Source: an uncultured Clostridia bacterium (lineage in GTDB: Bacteria > Bacillota > Clostridia > Oscillospirales > Acutalibacteraceae). From it: 64,000 nucleotides of DNA. The stretch lies in NCBI GenBank assembly GCA_937920235.1, contig CALGUK010000033.1, positions 62,001 through 126,000 on the forward strand, given 5' to 3'. Positions 24,985 to 33,749 of the stretch are shown here, piece after piece. The notes beneath the pieces are model-generated. The model saw only the letters and a list, made by a program, of their open reading frames with translations, had not been told where the DNA came from and did not search any database. The stretch's first letter is position 1, and each line of letters opens with the position of its first letter. The position numbers and the translations under genes are program-made.

Positions 24985-25482
24985 ATGTTAAGAATCGGCC
25001 ACGGATACGATGTTCACAAGCTGACCGAAGGAAGAAAGCTAATTCTCGGCGGAGTTGAAATTGAAAACAACGGTATCGGTCTTTTAGGTCACTCGGATGC
25101 AGACGTTCTGCTTCATGCCGTCTCTGATTCTCTGCTCGGAGCTTGTGCCTTAGGCGATATCGGAAAGCATTTTCCCGATACCGATGATCGATTTAAAGGA
25201 GCGGACAGCCTTGTCCTTCTCGAAAAGGTTGCGGATATAATTTTTCAAAACGGTTTTAAGGTAAATAATATTGATGCAACCGTTATTGCTCAGGCACCGA
25301 AGTTGGCTCCGTATATTGATTTTATGAGAAACAATATCGCTGTCGCACTTTCAATTCCCGTAGGCTGTGTAAGCGTTAAAGCAACCACTGAGGAAAAGTT
25401 AGGCTTTACAGGTGCTAAGCAGGGGATTGCCGCTCATTGTGTTTGTCTTGTGGAGCAAAAGGATAAAATTAAATTCATATAA
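24985..25482 (+). CDS. ispF: 2-C-methyl-D-erythritol 2,4-cyclodiphosphate synthase
   Basis: Protein of 165 residues; ATG 24985 is preferred to the ATG at 24979 because GAGAGG is then nine bases upstream and the family begins with (M)[10 protein letters not shown]. Metal and substrate residues are present: GHGYDVHKL (Asp, His), [25 protein letters not shown], and [13 protein letters not shown]. It cyclises the CDP-ME phosphate product in the MEP pathway. With ispD and the later ispH-S1 fusion, three MEP-pathway genes are in this window. A terminator follows. Confidence 0.96.
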   Translation: MLRIGHGYDVHKLTEGRKLILGGVEIENNGIGLLGHSDADVLLHAVSDSLLGACALGDIGKHFPDTDDRFKGADSLVLLEKVADIIFQNGFKVNNIDATVIAQAPKLAPYIDFMRNNIAVALSIPVGCVSVKATTEEKLGFTGAKQGIAAHCVCLVEQKDKIKFI

Positions 25483-25488
25483 GATTGT

Positions 25489-25520
25489 GCTTGTCGATTT
25501 CGGCAAGCTTTTCTTTTTTG
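25489..25520 (+). terminator. Terminator after ispF
   Basis: GCTTGTCG / CGGCAAGC (8 bp, one wobble) around ATTT, followed by TTTTCTTTTTTG; 7 bp after the ispF stop codon. Confidence 0.85.
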
Positions 25521-25563
25521 TCATTTGAATGTAACATGTCATAAAATATATCGGGTGATAAAA

Positions 25564-25782
25564 TTGAATAAAGCAAGTATAAAGTTCGCCTCCGTCACAA
25601 ATGCCTTGCGTGCAAAAGAGGCTATTGAAGCTGAAGGAGGCAATGTAACCATTGTAAGAAATACAGTAAGAACAAAAGGGGAAGGCTGCGGATACAGTCT
25701 TATAGTTTCAGGAAAAACGGAGAGAATACCGACTCTTTTAAAAAGTCACAGAATAAATTTTATCGGATATACAAATTTATGA
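25564..25782 (+). CDS. DUF3343 protein (putative Se/S carrier-like)
   Basis: About 72 residues from the TTG at 25564, which has GGGTGA five bases upstream; TTG 25525 would give an 85-residue product but overlaps the terminator zone. The pattern KFASVTNALRAKEAIEAEGGNVTIVRNTVRTKGEGCGYSLIV matches DUF3343, with the conserved GCG-type cysteine near the middle. The family travels with cysteine-desulfurase-like and selenium-related genes and is suspected of carrying sulfur or selenium. It overlaps the next gene by four bases. Confidence 0.85.
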   Translation: MNKASIKFASVTNALRAKEAIEAEGGNVTIVRNTVRTKGEGCGYSLIVSGKTERIPTLLKSHRINFIGYTNL

Positions 25783-26921
25783 TTTATCTGGATAACAGCG
25801 CAACATCCTATCCGAAGCCCGAATGTGTAATTGAAAGTGTTAAAAATGCTTTTACGGAATACGGAGCCAATTCAGGCCGTGGCGCATACGATATGGCAAT
25901 AAAAACAAGTGAGCAGATATATTGTTGCAGGAAAAAAATTGCGGAGTTTTTCGGCCTTGATAAATCTGATAATGTAATTTTTACCCATAATTGCACAACT
26001 GCGTTGAATACTGCAATTAAAGGAATTGCTCATAAGGACAGCCATTTTGTTATTTCCGATATGGAGCACAATGCTGTTTTAAGACCGTTACAGAGTCTGA
26101 AAAATCAAGGAATATCTGATTTCAGCATTGCAAAAATATGTGATGATATGTGCCATACCGTAAAGAATTTTGAAAACTGTATACAAAAAAATACGGTTGC
26201 AATTGTTTGTACTGCCGCATCAAATGTGTTCGGAGTAATCACGCCATACAAATTTTTATCGGAGCTTGCACACCGACATAAAATTCTGTTTATTCTTGAT
26301 GCATCTCAGGTGGCAGGTGTTATTCCCGTAAACGTAACTGAAGACAATATAGATATATTATGCTGTTCGGGACATAAGGGGCTTCTCGGCCCGACAGGTG
26401 TCGGCATGATGCTCGTTAACTGTAACGAAAGGATTATGACTTTTATTGAGGGCGGGACGGGAACTGATTCCTTAAATCCGTTGCAACCCGAATTTTATCC
26501 TGATAGATTTGAAAGCGGTACTCCGAATATCTGCGGAATAATCGGATTGTCATCGGCTGTCGATTTTATAAACGACAGGGGTTTAAAAGAGATTTACGCG
26601 CACGAAATCCGATTGATAAAGTATCTTTATAACAATCTCAGGTATAATAATAAAATTCAGTTTTATACCGCACCCGATAGTGCATCGAAAAAATATGCCC
26701 CGATACTGTCATTTAATATAAAAAATATTGCTTCCGAAGAAACAGCACGATTTTTATCGGAAAATAACATTGCAGTTCGGGCAGGTCTTCATTGTGCACC
26801 GTTGGCGCACAACAAATTCCGTACTCTAAAGACGGGAACCGTAAGAATATCCCCTTCGGTTTTTACTGAAAAAAATGAAATAGAAATTTTAATAAATTGT
26901 ATAAGAAAAATTGCAAAATAG
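25779..26921 (+). CDS. Cysteine desulfurase-like class V aminotransferase
   Basis: Protein of 380 residues, translationally coupled to the DUF3343 gene (ATGA). Fold type I PLP enzyme: MIYLDNSATSYPKPECV, NSGRGAYDMA, FTHNCTTALNTAIKG, SDMEHNAVLRPL, LDASQVAGVIPVN and the PLP lysine in CCSGHKGLLGPTG, with the catalytic-loop Cys in VRAGLHCAPLAHN. This is the CsdB/SufS-like branch that removes sulfur (or selenium) from cysteine or selenocysteine. With DUF3343 next door it may feed sulfur or selenium to a carrier; there is no iscU or suf scaffold gene adjacent. Confidence 0.9.
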   Translation: MIYLDNSATSYPKPECVIESVKNAFTEYGANSGRGAYDMAIKTSEQIYCCRKKIAEFFGLDKSDNVIFTHNCTTALNTAIKGIAHKDSHFVISDMEHNAVLRPLQSLKNQGISDFSIAKICDDMCHTVKNFENCIQKNTVAIVCTAASNVFGVITPYKFLSELAHRHKILFILDASQVAGVIPVNVTEDNIDILCCSGHKGLLGPTGVGMMLVNCNERIMTFIEGGTGTDSLNPLQPEFYPDRFESGTPNICGIIGLSSAVDFINDRGLKEIYAHEIRLIKYLYNNLRYNNKIQFYTAPDSASKKYAPILSFNIKNIASEETARFLSENNIAVRAGLHCAPLAHNKFRTLKTGTVRISPSVFTEKNEIEILINCIRKIAK

Positions 26922-26939
26922 AATAAGTTGTGATACAAT
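26911..26939 (+). promoter_or_regulatory. Promoter of the cdaA operon
   Basis: TTGCAA (26911-26916) and TACAAT (26934-26939) with a 17-bp spacer; the -35 overlaps the end of the preceding gene and about 95 bp of leader precedes cdaA. Confidence 0.55.
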
Positions 26940-27033
26940 ATATTGTGAATATGTGTATCCGTATGATTTTACGGTTTATTAACGGATATTTTACAATATA
27001 TTGTATTTTTTTGCAGGAAAGAGTGAGATAATT

Positions 27034-27915
27034 ATGTTGGCAAACTTCAGCGAATATTTCGAGCAGATAAAAAGGGCGATTTTCTCATTTAATACTATCG
27101 GAGATTTACTTGACGTAATTCTTGTAGCATTTGTTATTTACAGTGCAATAAAGCTTATACGCGAAACAAAAGCAATTCAGCTTGCTAAGGGCGTTCTTTT
27201 ACTTGTTGCCGTATATTTTGTCGTTACTTTGCTCGATATGGAAACGAGCAAATATATTCTTAGTCTTATTTTCGGCAATTTGCTTATCATCCTTGTCATA
27301 ATTTTCTCTCCTGAAATTCGCCACGCACTTGAAAGTGTCGGAAGAAGCTCGGTGTCAAATATTAATCTGTTTAATCTGAAAAACAGAGATGAAGCAGTTA
27401 TGCAGGAGCAAATAAAAAACTCTATAAACTCTGTTTGCAGAGCCTGCAGCGATATGAGTGATAAACAGATAGGTGCGCTTATTGTTATGGAAAAAGAGAC
27501 AAAGCTCGGCGGGATTGCAAAAACGGGAACATTTCTCGATGCCAATGTTACGGCTGAACTCTTGTGCAACATTTTCTTCCCGAAAGCACCTATGCACGAC
27601 GGTGCAGTAATTATAAAGGACGGCAAGGTCGTTTCTGCCGGGTGCATTCTCCCTCTGACCGGATATAACAATATCAGCAGTGATCTCGGCACAAGACACA
27701 GAGCGGCTATCGGTATGAGCGAGTCAAGTGATGCGATTATTATTGTTGTTTCAGAAGAATCCGGACATATTTCCGTTGCGGAAAAAGGCAGACTTAAGCG
27801 TAACATTTCAGGCGGAGATTTAAGAGAATTACTTACGAAGACGTTTGTTAAGGATACAGATAAAGAAAACAGTAAGATTAAAAAGATTTTCAGAGGTAAT
27901 AAGAATGAAAAATGA
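27034..27915 (+). CDS. cdaA: Diadenylate cyclase CdaA (c-di-AMP synthase)
   Basis: Protein of 293 residues; ATG 27034 is chosen since the family starts with a short N-terminal helix (ANFSEYFEQIKRAI) before three membrane helices (DVILVAFVIYSAIKLI, LAKGVLLLVAVYFVVTLL, YILSLIFGNLLIILVIIF). The DAC domain follows, with MHDGAVIIKDGKVVSAGCILPL (DGA motif) and LGTRHRAAIGMSE (RHR motif). It makes cyclic di-AMP from two ATP at the membrane; the signal controls potassium and osmolyte transport. The next gene encodes its usual regulator CdaR and overlaps it by 11 bases. Confidence 0.97.
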   Translation: MLANFSEYFEQIKRAIFSFNTIGDLLDVILVAFVIYSAIKLIRETKAIQLAKGVLLLVAVYFVVTLLDMETSKYILSLIFGNLLIILVIIFSPEIRHALESVGRSSVSNINLFNLKNRDEAVMQEQIKNSINSVCRACSDMSDKQIGALIVMEKETKLGGIAKTGTFLDANVTAELLCNIFFPKAPMHDGAVIIKDGKVVSAGCILPLTGYNNISSDLGTRHRAAIGMSESSDAIIIVVSEESGHISVAEKGRLKRNISGGDLRELLTKTFVKDTDKENSKIKKIFRGNKNEK

Positions 27916-29218
27916 AAATAAAAATCAAAAAAACAGTAAAACAAAATTTTCATTATCAGCCCTTATTTCCGACAACCGTTTTTTAATGATACTTTCTTGT
28001 GCGATTGCATTTGCGTTGTGGACCTGGGTGGCAATTGAAAAAAGTCCGGAAATTTCCAGAGTTATAAGTGCAGTTCCCGTTCATATCAATTTGGAAAACA
28101 GTGTTCCCGAGCAGTTGGGATTAAGTATTTTCGGCGAATCCGAATTTACTGTTGATGTAACGGTTACAGGAAAAAAATATGTCGTATCTTCACTTGATCC
28201 CGACGACCTTGAGGTAACCGCAAACACCAATTATGTTGATGGTTCGGGCGAAAAAACACTGCAGATTAAGGTGACCCCCAAGGAACAAAATTCCGATTAT
28301 GTTATTTCTTCATACTCGCAGAATTATATTGAGGTCTTTTTTGATACATATAAGGAAGTTGAGGTTTCTCTTGAAGGAAAAATCATTACAGATTTAAAAT
28401 CATTTGTCCCTGACGGCTGTCGTCCCGGCGATACGGTTTTTTCCAGGAATACTCTGCTTATAAGCGGACCCGCAACCGAGATAAATAAAATTACAAATGT
28501 TGTTGCCGAAATTACCATCGATAAAGAGATAGAAAAGACGACTACTTTTGAGCCGGTTATAAAAATTGTTACAAACGACGGAACAACACCGGAATATATT
28601 TCGGTTTCATCCGGAAACGACGGATTAACAGCCACAATCCCTGTATTAAAGGAGGTTGTTCTTCCCACGGCTGTTGAATTCAGAAATTCACCTTCATATT
28701 ATATTAACAATCCGCTTTCCTATACGATTTATCCGTCAAAGGTTACCGTAGCACTTCCTGTTGATATGATTGATACCATTAAGTATTTTGTCGTAGATAC
28801 AATTGATTTTGCTGATATATCATCCAGTCTCAATACGTTTACGGTTAATGCGGATACAATAAATTCTTTTGAAATAACAGATTCCTGGGTTACGGATTTT
28901 ACTGTTAAGATTGATGCATCAGATATGGCTTCAAGGACGATTACTGTTCCCGCAAGCAAAATTTCTGTAAAAAACAACAGAGACGATTTTGATATATTGC
29001 TTAACAACAGCCGCGATGTTACCGTTAAAATCATCGGCTCTGACAAATATATTGATAATATCACAGCTGAGGATATTTCAGTTGTTGTAGATACAAAAGA
29101 ACAAATTATTACTGAGAATACAACCTCATTGTCCGCTATTGTCACAATTTCGGGCGAAAATCCCTGTTGGGCTGTCGGAAAATACGATATAAAAGTCAAG
29201 GTTGAAGCTATAAACTGA
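27905..29218 (+). CDS. cdaR: YbbR-domain protein CdaR
   Basis: Protein of 437 residues, ATG 27905 with AGAGGTAA upstream. One N-terminal membrane helix (FLMILSCAIAFALWTWVAI) is followed by tandem YbbR-like domains of about 80-90 residues, each with a pattern such as VDVTVTGKKYVVSSLDPDDLEVTAN. CdaR is an extracytoplasmic partner that modulates CdaA. In many Firmicutes glmM follows; here the position is taken by a lipoprotein gene instead. Confidence 0.92.
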   Translation: MKNENKNQKNSKTKFSLSALISDNRFLMILSCAIAFALWTWVAIEKSPEISRVISAVPVHINLENSVPEQLGLSIFGESEFTVDVTVTGKKYVVSSLDPDDLEVTANTNYVDGSGEKTLQIKVTPKEQNSDYVISSYSQNYIEVFFDTYKEVEVSLEGKIITDLKSFVPDGCRPGDTVFSRNTLLISGPATEINKITNVVAEITIDKEIEKTTTFEPVIKIVTNDGTTPEYISVSSGNDGLTATIPVLKEVVLPTAVEFRNSPSYYINNPLSYTIYPSKVTVALPVDMIDTIKYFVVDTIDFADISSSLNTFTVNADTINSFEITDSWVTDFTVKIDASDMASRTITVPASKISVKNNRDDFDILLNNSRDVTVKIIGSDKYIDNITAEDISVVVDTKEQIITENTTSLSAIVTISGENPCWAVGKYDIKVKVEAIN

Positions 29219-29234
29219 AAAGGAGTGATGGCAG

Positions 29235-30611
29235 ATGGTTAAAAGAATAATTGCAATTTTAACGGTTGTCATTATGTGTCTGTCATTAACATCCTGTAGC
29301 TTAAAAATATCGTCTGTTGACAATCTTATGCGTCCACCTAAACTCAGCGGAGAAAGCAGTCTGTTGCAAGAGGCGTTTGAAAGAACGGTTTCCAATAAAG
29401 ACGGTATAATTATGAAAACACCTGTCAGCGGAGAAAATCGATCATCATATCTTTTCGTTGATTTTGAAAATGACGGAACAGAAGAAGCGATTGTGTTTTT
29501 TTCCGATCCTTTGAAGGATACAAACGCCTTTGCAAGTGTTTTTAAGTTTGTTGACGGAGAGTGGAAATACGTCTCTCAGGTTGTCGGAAAAGGCGAAGAA
29601 ATCCATGAAGTCAACTTTGCTGATATAAACGGTGACGGTACGGTTGAGCTTTTGCTCAGTTGGACGGGAGCAATTCAACCCGATATTGCGAACTCATCTG
29701 ATTTCGGAAATTCTGTAGACAGAATTCTTACCGTTTACGGATATGACGGTGCAACAACCTCTTTAATTAAAAGCGAAACCTATACAAATCTGTTTTTTGA
29801 AGATTTAAACGGTGATGACAGTGACGAAATCCTTTTGTTCAGAATAAACCTCAACGGTGTTGATAAACGAACAACGGTATCTGTCTTAAGTTTCAATTCT
29901 GATTATTCTGTCAGTAAAAACGAAACAATGGCTCTTACGGGATTTATTGAAATTGCCAATGTTGTAACTGATACAATTGAACAGAATGCTACAACGCACT
30001 CAAGAATATATGTTGACGGTATGATAAGCGAAATAGGTGTTATTACTGAAATAATTGACATTTCTCACGATTCGTTTTCCGTTACGCTACCGTTGTATGA
30101 GCAGAATCAGTCAAGTAAGCCGCTTACATTGAGAGATACAAGAGTTTATTCATCTGACATCGACAATGACGGCAGGGTTGAAATGCCTACTTTTGAAAAA
30201 ATGCCATACGGAGCAAGAATTTCAAAGGATACTTCTGAACGAAAAGATCTCAATCTTACTGTTTGGTCTGAATTTAAGAATAATTCAATAACGAGTGATT
30301 TTAAATGCCTTCTCAGCACAACATACGGTTATTATTTTAAGTGTTCCGATGAGATTACCGAAAAAATGACGGCAATATATGACGAAAACAATACTACACT
30401 TACTTTTTACAGTTTGTCTAAAAACGGAGCGGTAGGAGATCCTCTCTTTTCATTCAAAATATTTTTTGAGCCCGATTGGGAAGAGAGCGGACACAATTTT
30501 ACAAAGCTTTACGAAAAAAATGTGTATGTATATGCGTATATGATTGTCGATAATTCAAACAGCGAAATCTATGAAAATATTATCGAAGATAATTTTAATT
30601 TGATAAATTAG
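29235..30611 (+). CDS. Lipoprotein with repeated D-x-[DN]-x-D-G motifs
   Basis: Protein of 458 residues with a lipoprotein signal peptide (IIAILTVVIMCLSLTSC, lipobox LTSC). Four motifs of the EF-hand-loop or integrin/FG-GAP type are spread over the chain: VDFENDGTEEAIVFF, ADINGDGTVELLLSW, EDLNGDDSDEILLF and SDIDNDGRVEM. This suggests a calcium-binding beta-propeller-like ectodomain; the family is not recognised further. It lies between cdaR and a response regulator/histidine kinase pair with short gaps (16 and 10 bp), so it may be the surface input of that system or a member of the cdaA operon. Confidence 0.8.
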   Translation: MVKRIIAILTVVIMCLSLTSCSLKISSVDNLMRPPKLSGESSLLQEAFERTVSNKDGIIMKTPVSGENRSSYLFVDFENDGTEEAIVFFSDPLKDTNAFASVFKFVDGEWKYVSQVVGKGEEIHEVNFADINGDGTVELLLSWTGAIQPDIANSSDFGNSVDRILTVYGYDGATTSLIKSETYTNLFFEDLNGDDSDEILLFRINLNGVDKRTTVSVLSFNSDYSVSKNETMALTGFIEIANVVTDTIEQNATTHSRIYVDGMISEIGVITEIIDISHDSFSVTLPLYEQNQSSKPLTLRDTRVYSSDIDNDGRVEMPTFEKMPYGARISKDTSERKDLNLTVWSEFKNNSITSDFKCLLSTTYGYYFKCSDEITEKMTAIYDENNTTLTFYSLSKNGAVGDPLFSFKIFFEPDWEESGHNFTKLYEKNVYVYAYMIVDNSNSEIYENIIEDNFNLIN

Positions 30612-30621
30612 AGGTATTAAT

Positions 30622-31326
30622 ATGAAATGTGTTTTGATTGCTGAAGATGAAGCTTCAATCAGAGATTTTGTTGTTATAAATCTTCGCAGAAGCGGTTATG
30701 ATGTGCTTGAAGCTGCAAACGGAGAAGAAGCGATTAAAAAATTTGATGAAAACAGTTCTTTTATCGATGTTGTTATACTTGACATTATGATGCCGATCAT
30801 TGACGGACTTGAGGTGTGTAAATACATCAGAGGGAAAAGTAGAAGAACAGGAATTATTATGCTGACGGCAAGAACTCAGGAAATGGATAAGGTCACAGGA
30901 CTTATGGTCGGTGCGGATGATTATGTTACAAAGCCTTTTTCACCGTCAGAGCTTATGGCAAGAATTGATGCCGTTTACAGACGCGTTTCTTTAACTGCGG
31001 AAACAGAGGCGGATAAAACTCATCAGAATATTATTTCACTTAATGAGTTTGTTCTTGATTTAAGAAGCCACTCACTTACGAAAAGCGGTGTTCCGATTGA
31101 ACTTACACAGGTAGAATTTCAGATAATTGAATACTTTTTTTCTAATCCCAATGTTGCACTTGAAAGAAACGATATTCTTAAATTTGTATGGGGAGATTCA
31201 TATTTCGGAGACGAAAAGGTTGTTGATGTGAATATTCACAGGCTCAGAAGTAAAATAGAAGACGAACCCTCTCAGCCGAAGCATTTGACAACAGTTTGGG
31301 GAATGGGATATAAGTGGGTTATATAA
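30622..31326 (+). CDS. OmpR-family response regulator
   Basis: Protein of 234 residues. Receiver domain 1-120 with acidic pair in IAEDEASIRDF, phosphoacceptor Asp in VVILDIMMPIIDGLEV, conserved Thr/Lys in MLTARTQE and DDYVTKPFSPSEL. A winged helix domain follows (ELTQVEFQIIEYFFSNPNVALERNDIL and VVDVNIHRLRSKIEDEP, ending GYKWVI). Binds DNA when phosphorylated, presumably by the kinase encoded 23 bp downstream. Target genes unknown. Confidence 0.96.
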   Translation: MKCVLIAEDEASIRDFVVINLRRSGYDVLEAANGEEAIKKFDENSSFIDVVILDIMMPIIDGLEVCKYIRGKSRRTGIIMLTARTQEMDKVTGLMVGADDYVTKPFSPSELMARIDAVYRRVSLTAETEADKTHQNIISLNEFVLDLRSHSLTKSGVPIELTQVEFQIIEYFFSNPNVALERNDILKFVWGDSYFGDEKVVDVNIHRLRSKIEDEPSQPKHLTTVWGMGYKWVI

Positions 31327-31349
31327 ATTATTAACGGTGGTGAGAAATA

Positions 31350-32756
31350 GTGAAAAATAGCATAGTTAAAAGATGGGCTGTTACTGTTCTTGCCGGTATA
31401 ATACTTATTATTGTAACAATCGGTATCTTGATGGGTGTTTTCATTAAAAATCAGTATTACGAATCTGTTAGAATGACGCTTAATTCACGAGCAACAACGA
31501 TGGTTATGTCTTATTTTAATTCATCATCTGCCGTTACAGATGAGGGATTTAATAAGCTTGCAAAAAATTTTGTTGATACTTTTCCCGACAAAAACATTAT
31601 GGAAGTCTGGGTGTTGGATAAAAACGGTAAGGTTGTTGTTTCTTCAACGGGATTTTCCGTAAAAGGTGAATCATATCCCGACTATAATTACGCCAAGGCT
31701 GCTGAAAGCGGAAAAGGCGAGTGGATAGGAAAAATGCATAACGGTGAAAAGGTTATGTCGCTGACATATATGCTGCCCGATAATTCACAGGGTATAAACG
31801 GTGCAGTCAGATATATTATATCTCTTGAAGACATTGACAGACAGATTGTTATAATTTGTGTATTGATCGGAATTATGCTTTTGCTTGTAATTTCATTCGT
31901 TATAACGTCAGGAGCATTCTTTATAAATTCTATTATAAACCCTGTCAGAAAAATAAATGAGACGGCCTCAAAAATTGCCAAAGGTAATTTTGATGTATCA
32001 ATTGAAAAACATAAATATGACGATGAGATAGGTCAGCTTTGTGATACCATAAATCATATGGCTCACGAGATAGGCGAGACTGAAAGAATGAAAAATGAAT
32101 TCATATCAACTGTTTCCCACGAGTTGAGAACTCCTCTTACAGCGATTAAAGGCTGGGGAGAAACAATCAAATTTGCTCAGAACGACGATGAGCTTGTCAA
32201 TAAGGGTCTCGATGTCATTGTGAACGAATCAGAGCGTCTGACTGATATGGTTGAGGAGCTGCTTGATTTTTCACGTATGGAAAGCGGAAAGCTCTCTATG
32301 AAGTTTGAAAAAATTGATATCGTAAAAGAGCTTGTTGAAGTCCTTGAGGTTTTTGAAAGCCGTTCAGACCGTGAAGGTATTCGGTTGATTACACATATAA
32401 GACATAAAAGCATAATCATACATGGCGATAAAAACCGTCTCAAGCAGTCGTTTGTTAATATTATTGATAATAGCTTTAAATACAATCATACAGGCGGATT
32501 TGTTAAGGTAAATCTTACTGCTGATAATAAAAATGTTATTATTACCGTAACGGATAACGGATGCGGAATTTCAAAACACGATTTACCTAAAATAAGAGAA
32601 AAATTCTATAAAGCCAATAACAGTGTCAGAGGAAGCGGTATAGGGCTTGCTGTCACTGACGAGATAATAAAACTTCATAACGGTGAACTCCTGATTGAGA
32701 GTGAAATCGGCTCGGGAACTGCCGTTACCGTTATGTTGCCGAGAAAAAATAAATAA
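31350..32756 (+). CDS. Membrane sensor histidine kinase
   Basis: Protein of 468 residues from GTG 31350, preceded by GGTGGTGAG. Topology: helix at 9-33, an extracellular sensor region of about 130 residues, a second helix (IVIICVLIGIMLLLVISFVI), a HAMP domain (INPVRKINETASKIAKGNFDVSIE), the dimerisation/phosphoacceptor helix ISTVSHELRTPLTAIKGW and an ATPase domain with NIIDNSFKYN (N box), VTDNGCGIS (G1) and GSGIGLAV (G2). Partner of the response regulator before it. A stimulus cannot be read from the sequence. Confidence 0.96.
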   Translation: MKNSIVKRWAVTVLAGIILIIVTIGILMGVFIKNQYYESVRMTLNSRATTMVMSYFNSSSAVTDEGFNKLAKNFVDTFPDKNIMEVWVLDKNGKVVVSSTGFSVKGESYPDYNYAKAAESGKGEWIGKMHNGEKVMSLTYMLPDNSQGINGAVRYIISLEDIDRQIVIICVLIGIMLLLVISFVITSGAFFINSIINPVRKINETASKIAKGNFDVSIEKHKYDDEIGQLCDTINHMAHEIGETERMKNEFISTVSHELRTPLTAIKGWGETIKFAQNDDELVNKGLDVIVNESERLTDMVEELLDFSRMESGKLSMKFEKIDIVKELVEVLEVFESRSDREGIRLITHIRHKSIIIHGDKNRLKQSFVNIIDNSFKYNHTGGFVKVNLTADNKNVIITVTDNGCGISKHDLPKIREKFYKANNSVRGSGIGLAVTDEIIKLHNGELLIESEIGSGTAVTVMLPRKNK

Positions 32757-32768
32757 GGAGAAATAAAA

Positions 32769-33749
32769 TTGAGTAATAAAACACAGCACAAAACTTCAAT
32801 CGGAGGACAAGCTCTTATTGAAGGTATAATGATGAAAGGACCTAAGGGAACAGCAATGTCTGTTCGTATGCCGGACGGTACAATAGAAACTGAGGTAGAT
32901 GAATATGTTCCTGTAAAAAACAAGTATAAAATACTCGGTTTGCCGATAATAAGAGGTGTTGTCGGATTTGCCGAATCAATGATAACGGGATATAAATATC
33001 TGATGAGATCTGCCGACAAAGCACTGACAGAGGAAGAAAAAGAAGAGGATATGTCAAAATTTGATAAATGGTTATCAGAGCATCTCAGCGATAAAATGAT
33101 GACGGTTGTAACCGGTGTCTCATCGGTACTCGGTGTACTTCTTGCAATGTTGATTTTCCTTTATCTTCCGATAGAGGTGGTCGATCTCTTCGACACTTAT
33201 ATACTTAAAAATACAGATCTGTCACAGTTCCATTCGTTGTTTGAAGGCGTTATGAGAATTATCATTTTTATTCTCTATATGTATGCTGTTTCCAAAATGT
33301 CTATGATAAAAAGAGTGTTTATGTATCACGGAGCTGAGCATAAGACAATTTTCTGCTATGAAAACGGACTTGATCTTACAGTTGAGAATGTAAGAAAAAT
33401 GTCAAGATTTCACCCGAGATGCGGTACGGCATTTATGTTTGTAATGCTCATTCTCAGTATGATTGTATCTTTTTCACTTGTTGTAATTTTCCCTGCACTT
33501 GCTACAATAAATAAAGCTTTGTGGATGGTTATAAAAATTGCAATTCTGCCTGTGGTTATGGGCTTGGGGTATGAATTTATAAAATATGCCGGAAAACATG
33601 ATAATGCAGTTGTAAAAATACTCTCTTATCCCGGATTGATGATGCAGAGAATCACAACCGTAGAACCGACTGATGATATCATTGAAGTAGCCATTGAATC
33701 CATCAAGGCTGTGATAACAGACAATCCCGAGGATGATATGATAAAATGA
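32769..33749 (+). CDS. yqhQ: DUF1385 membrane protein (YqhQ family)
   Basis: Protein of 326 residues from TTG 32769, with AAGGAG nine bases upstream. The start KTSIGGQALIEGIMMKGP is the hallmark of DUF1385. Several membrane segments follow, and a conserved YHGAEHKTIFCYENG plus FHPRCGTAFMF region contains His and Cys residues that could bind metal. Function unsettled. It overlaps prmC by four bases, a pairing common in Clostridia. Confidence 0.93.
   Translation: MSNKTQHKTSIGGQALIEGIMMKGPKGTAMSVRMPDGTIETEVDEYVPVKNKYKILGLPIIRGVVGFAESMITGYKYLMRSADKALTEEEKEEDMSKFDKWLSEHLSDKMMTVVTGVSSVLGVLLAMLIFLYLPIEVVDLFDTYILKNTDLSQFHSLFEGVMRIIIFILYMYAVSKMSMIKRVFMYHGAEHKTIFCYENGLDLTVENVRKMSRFHPRCGTAFMFVMLILSMIVSFSLVVIFPALATINKALWMVIKIAILPVVMGLGYEFIKYAGKHDNAVVKILSYPGLMMQRITTVEPTDDIIEVAIESIKAVITDNPEDDMIK

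Noticed and set aside
27177..27953. Minus-strand ORF of 258 codons
   Set aside because: Antisense shadow of cdaA, which has clear DAC motifs; no independent evidence for the other strand.
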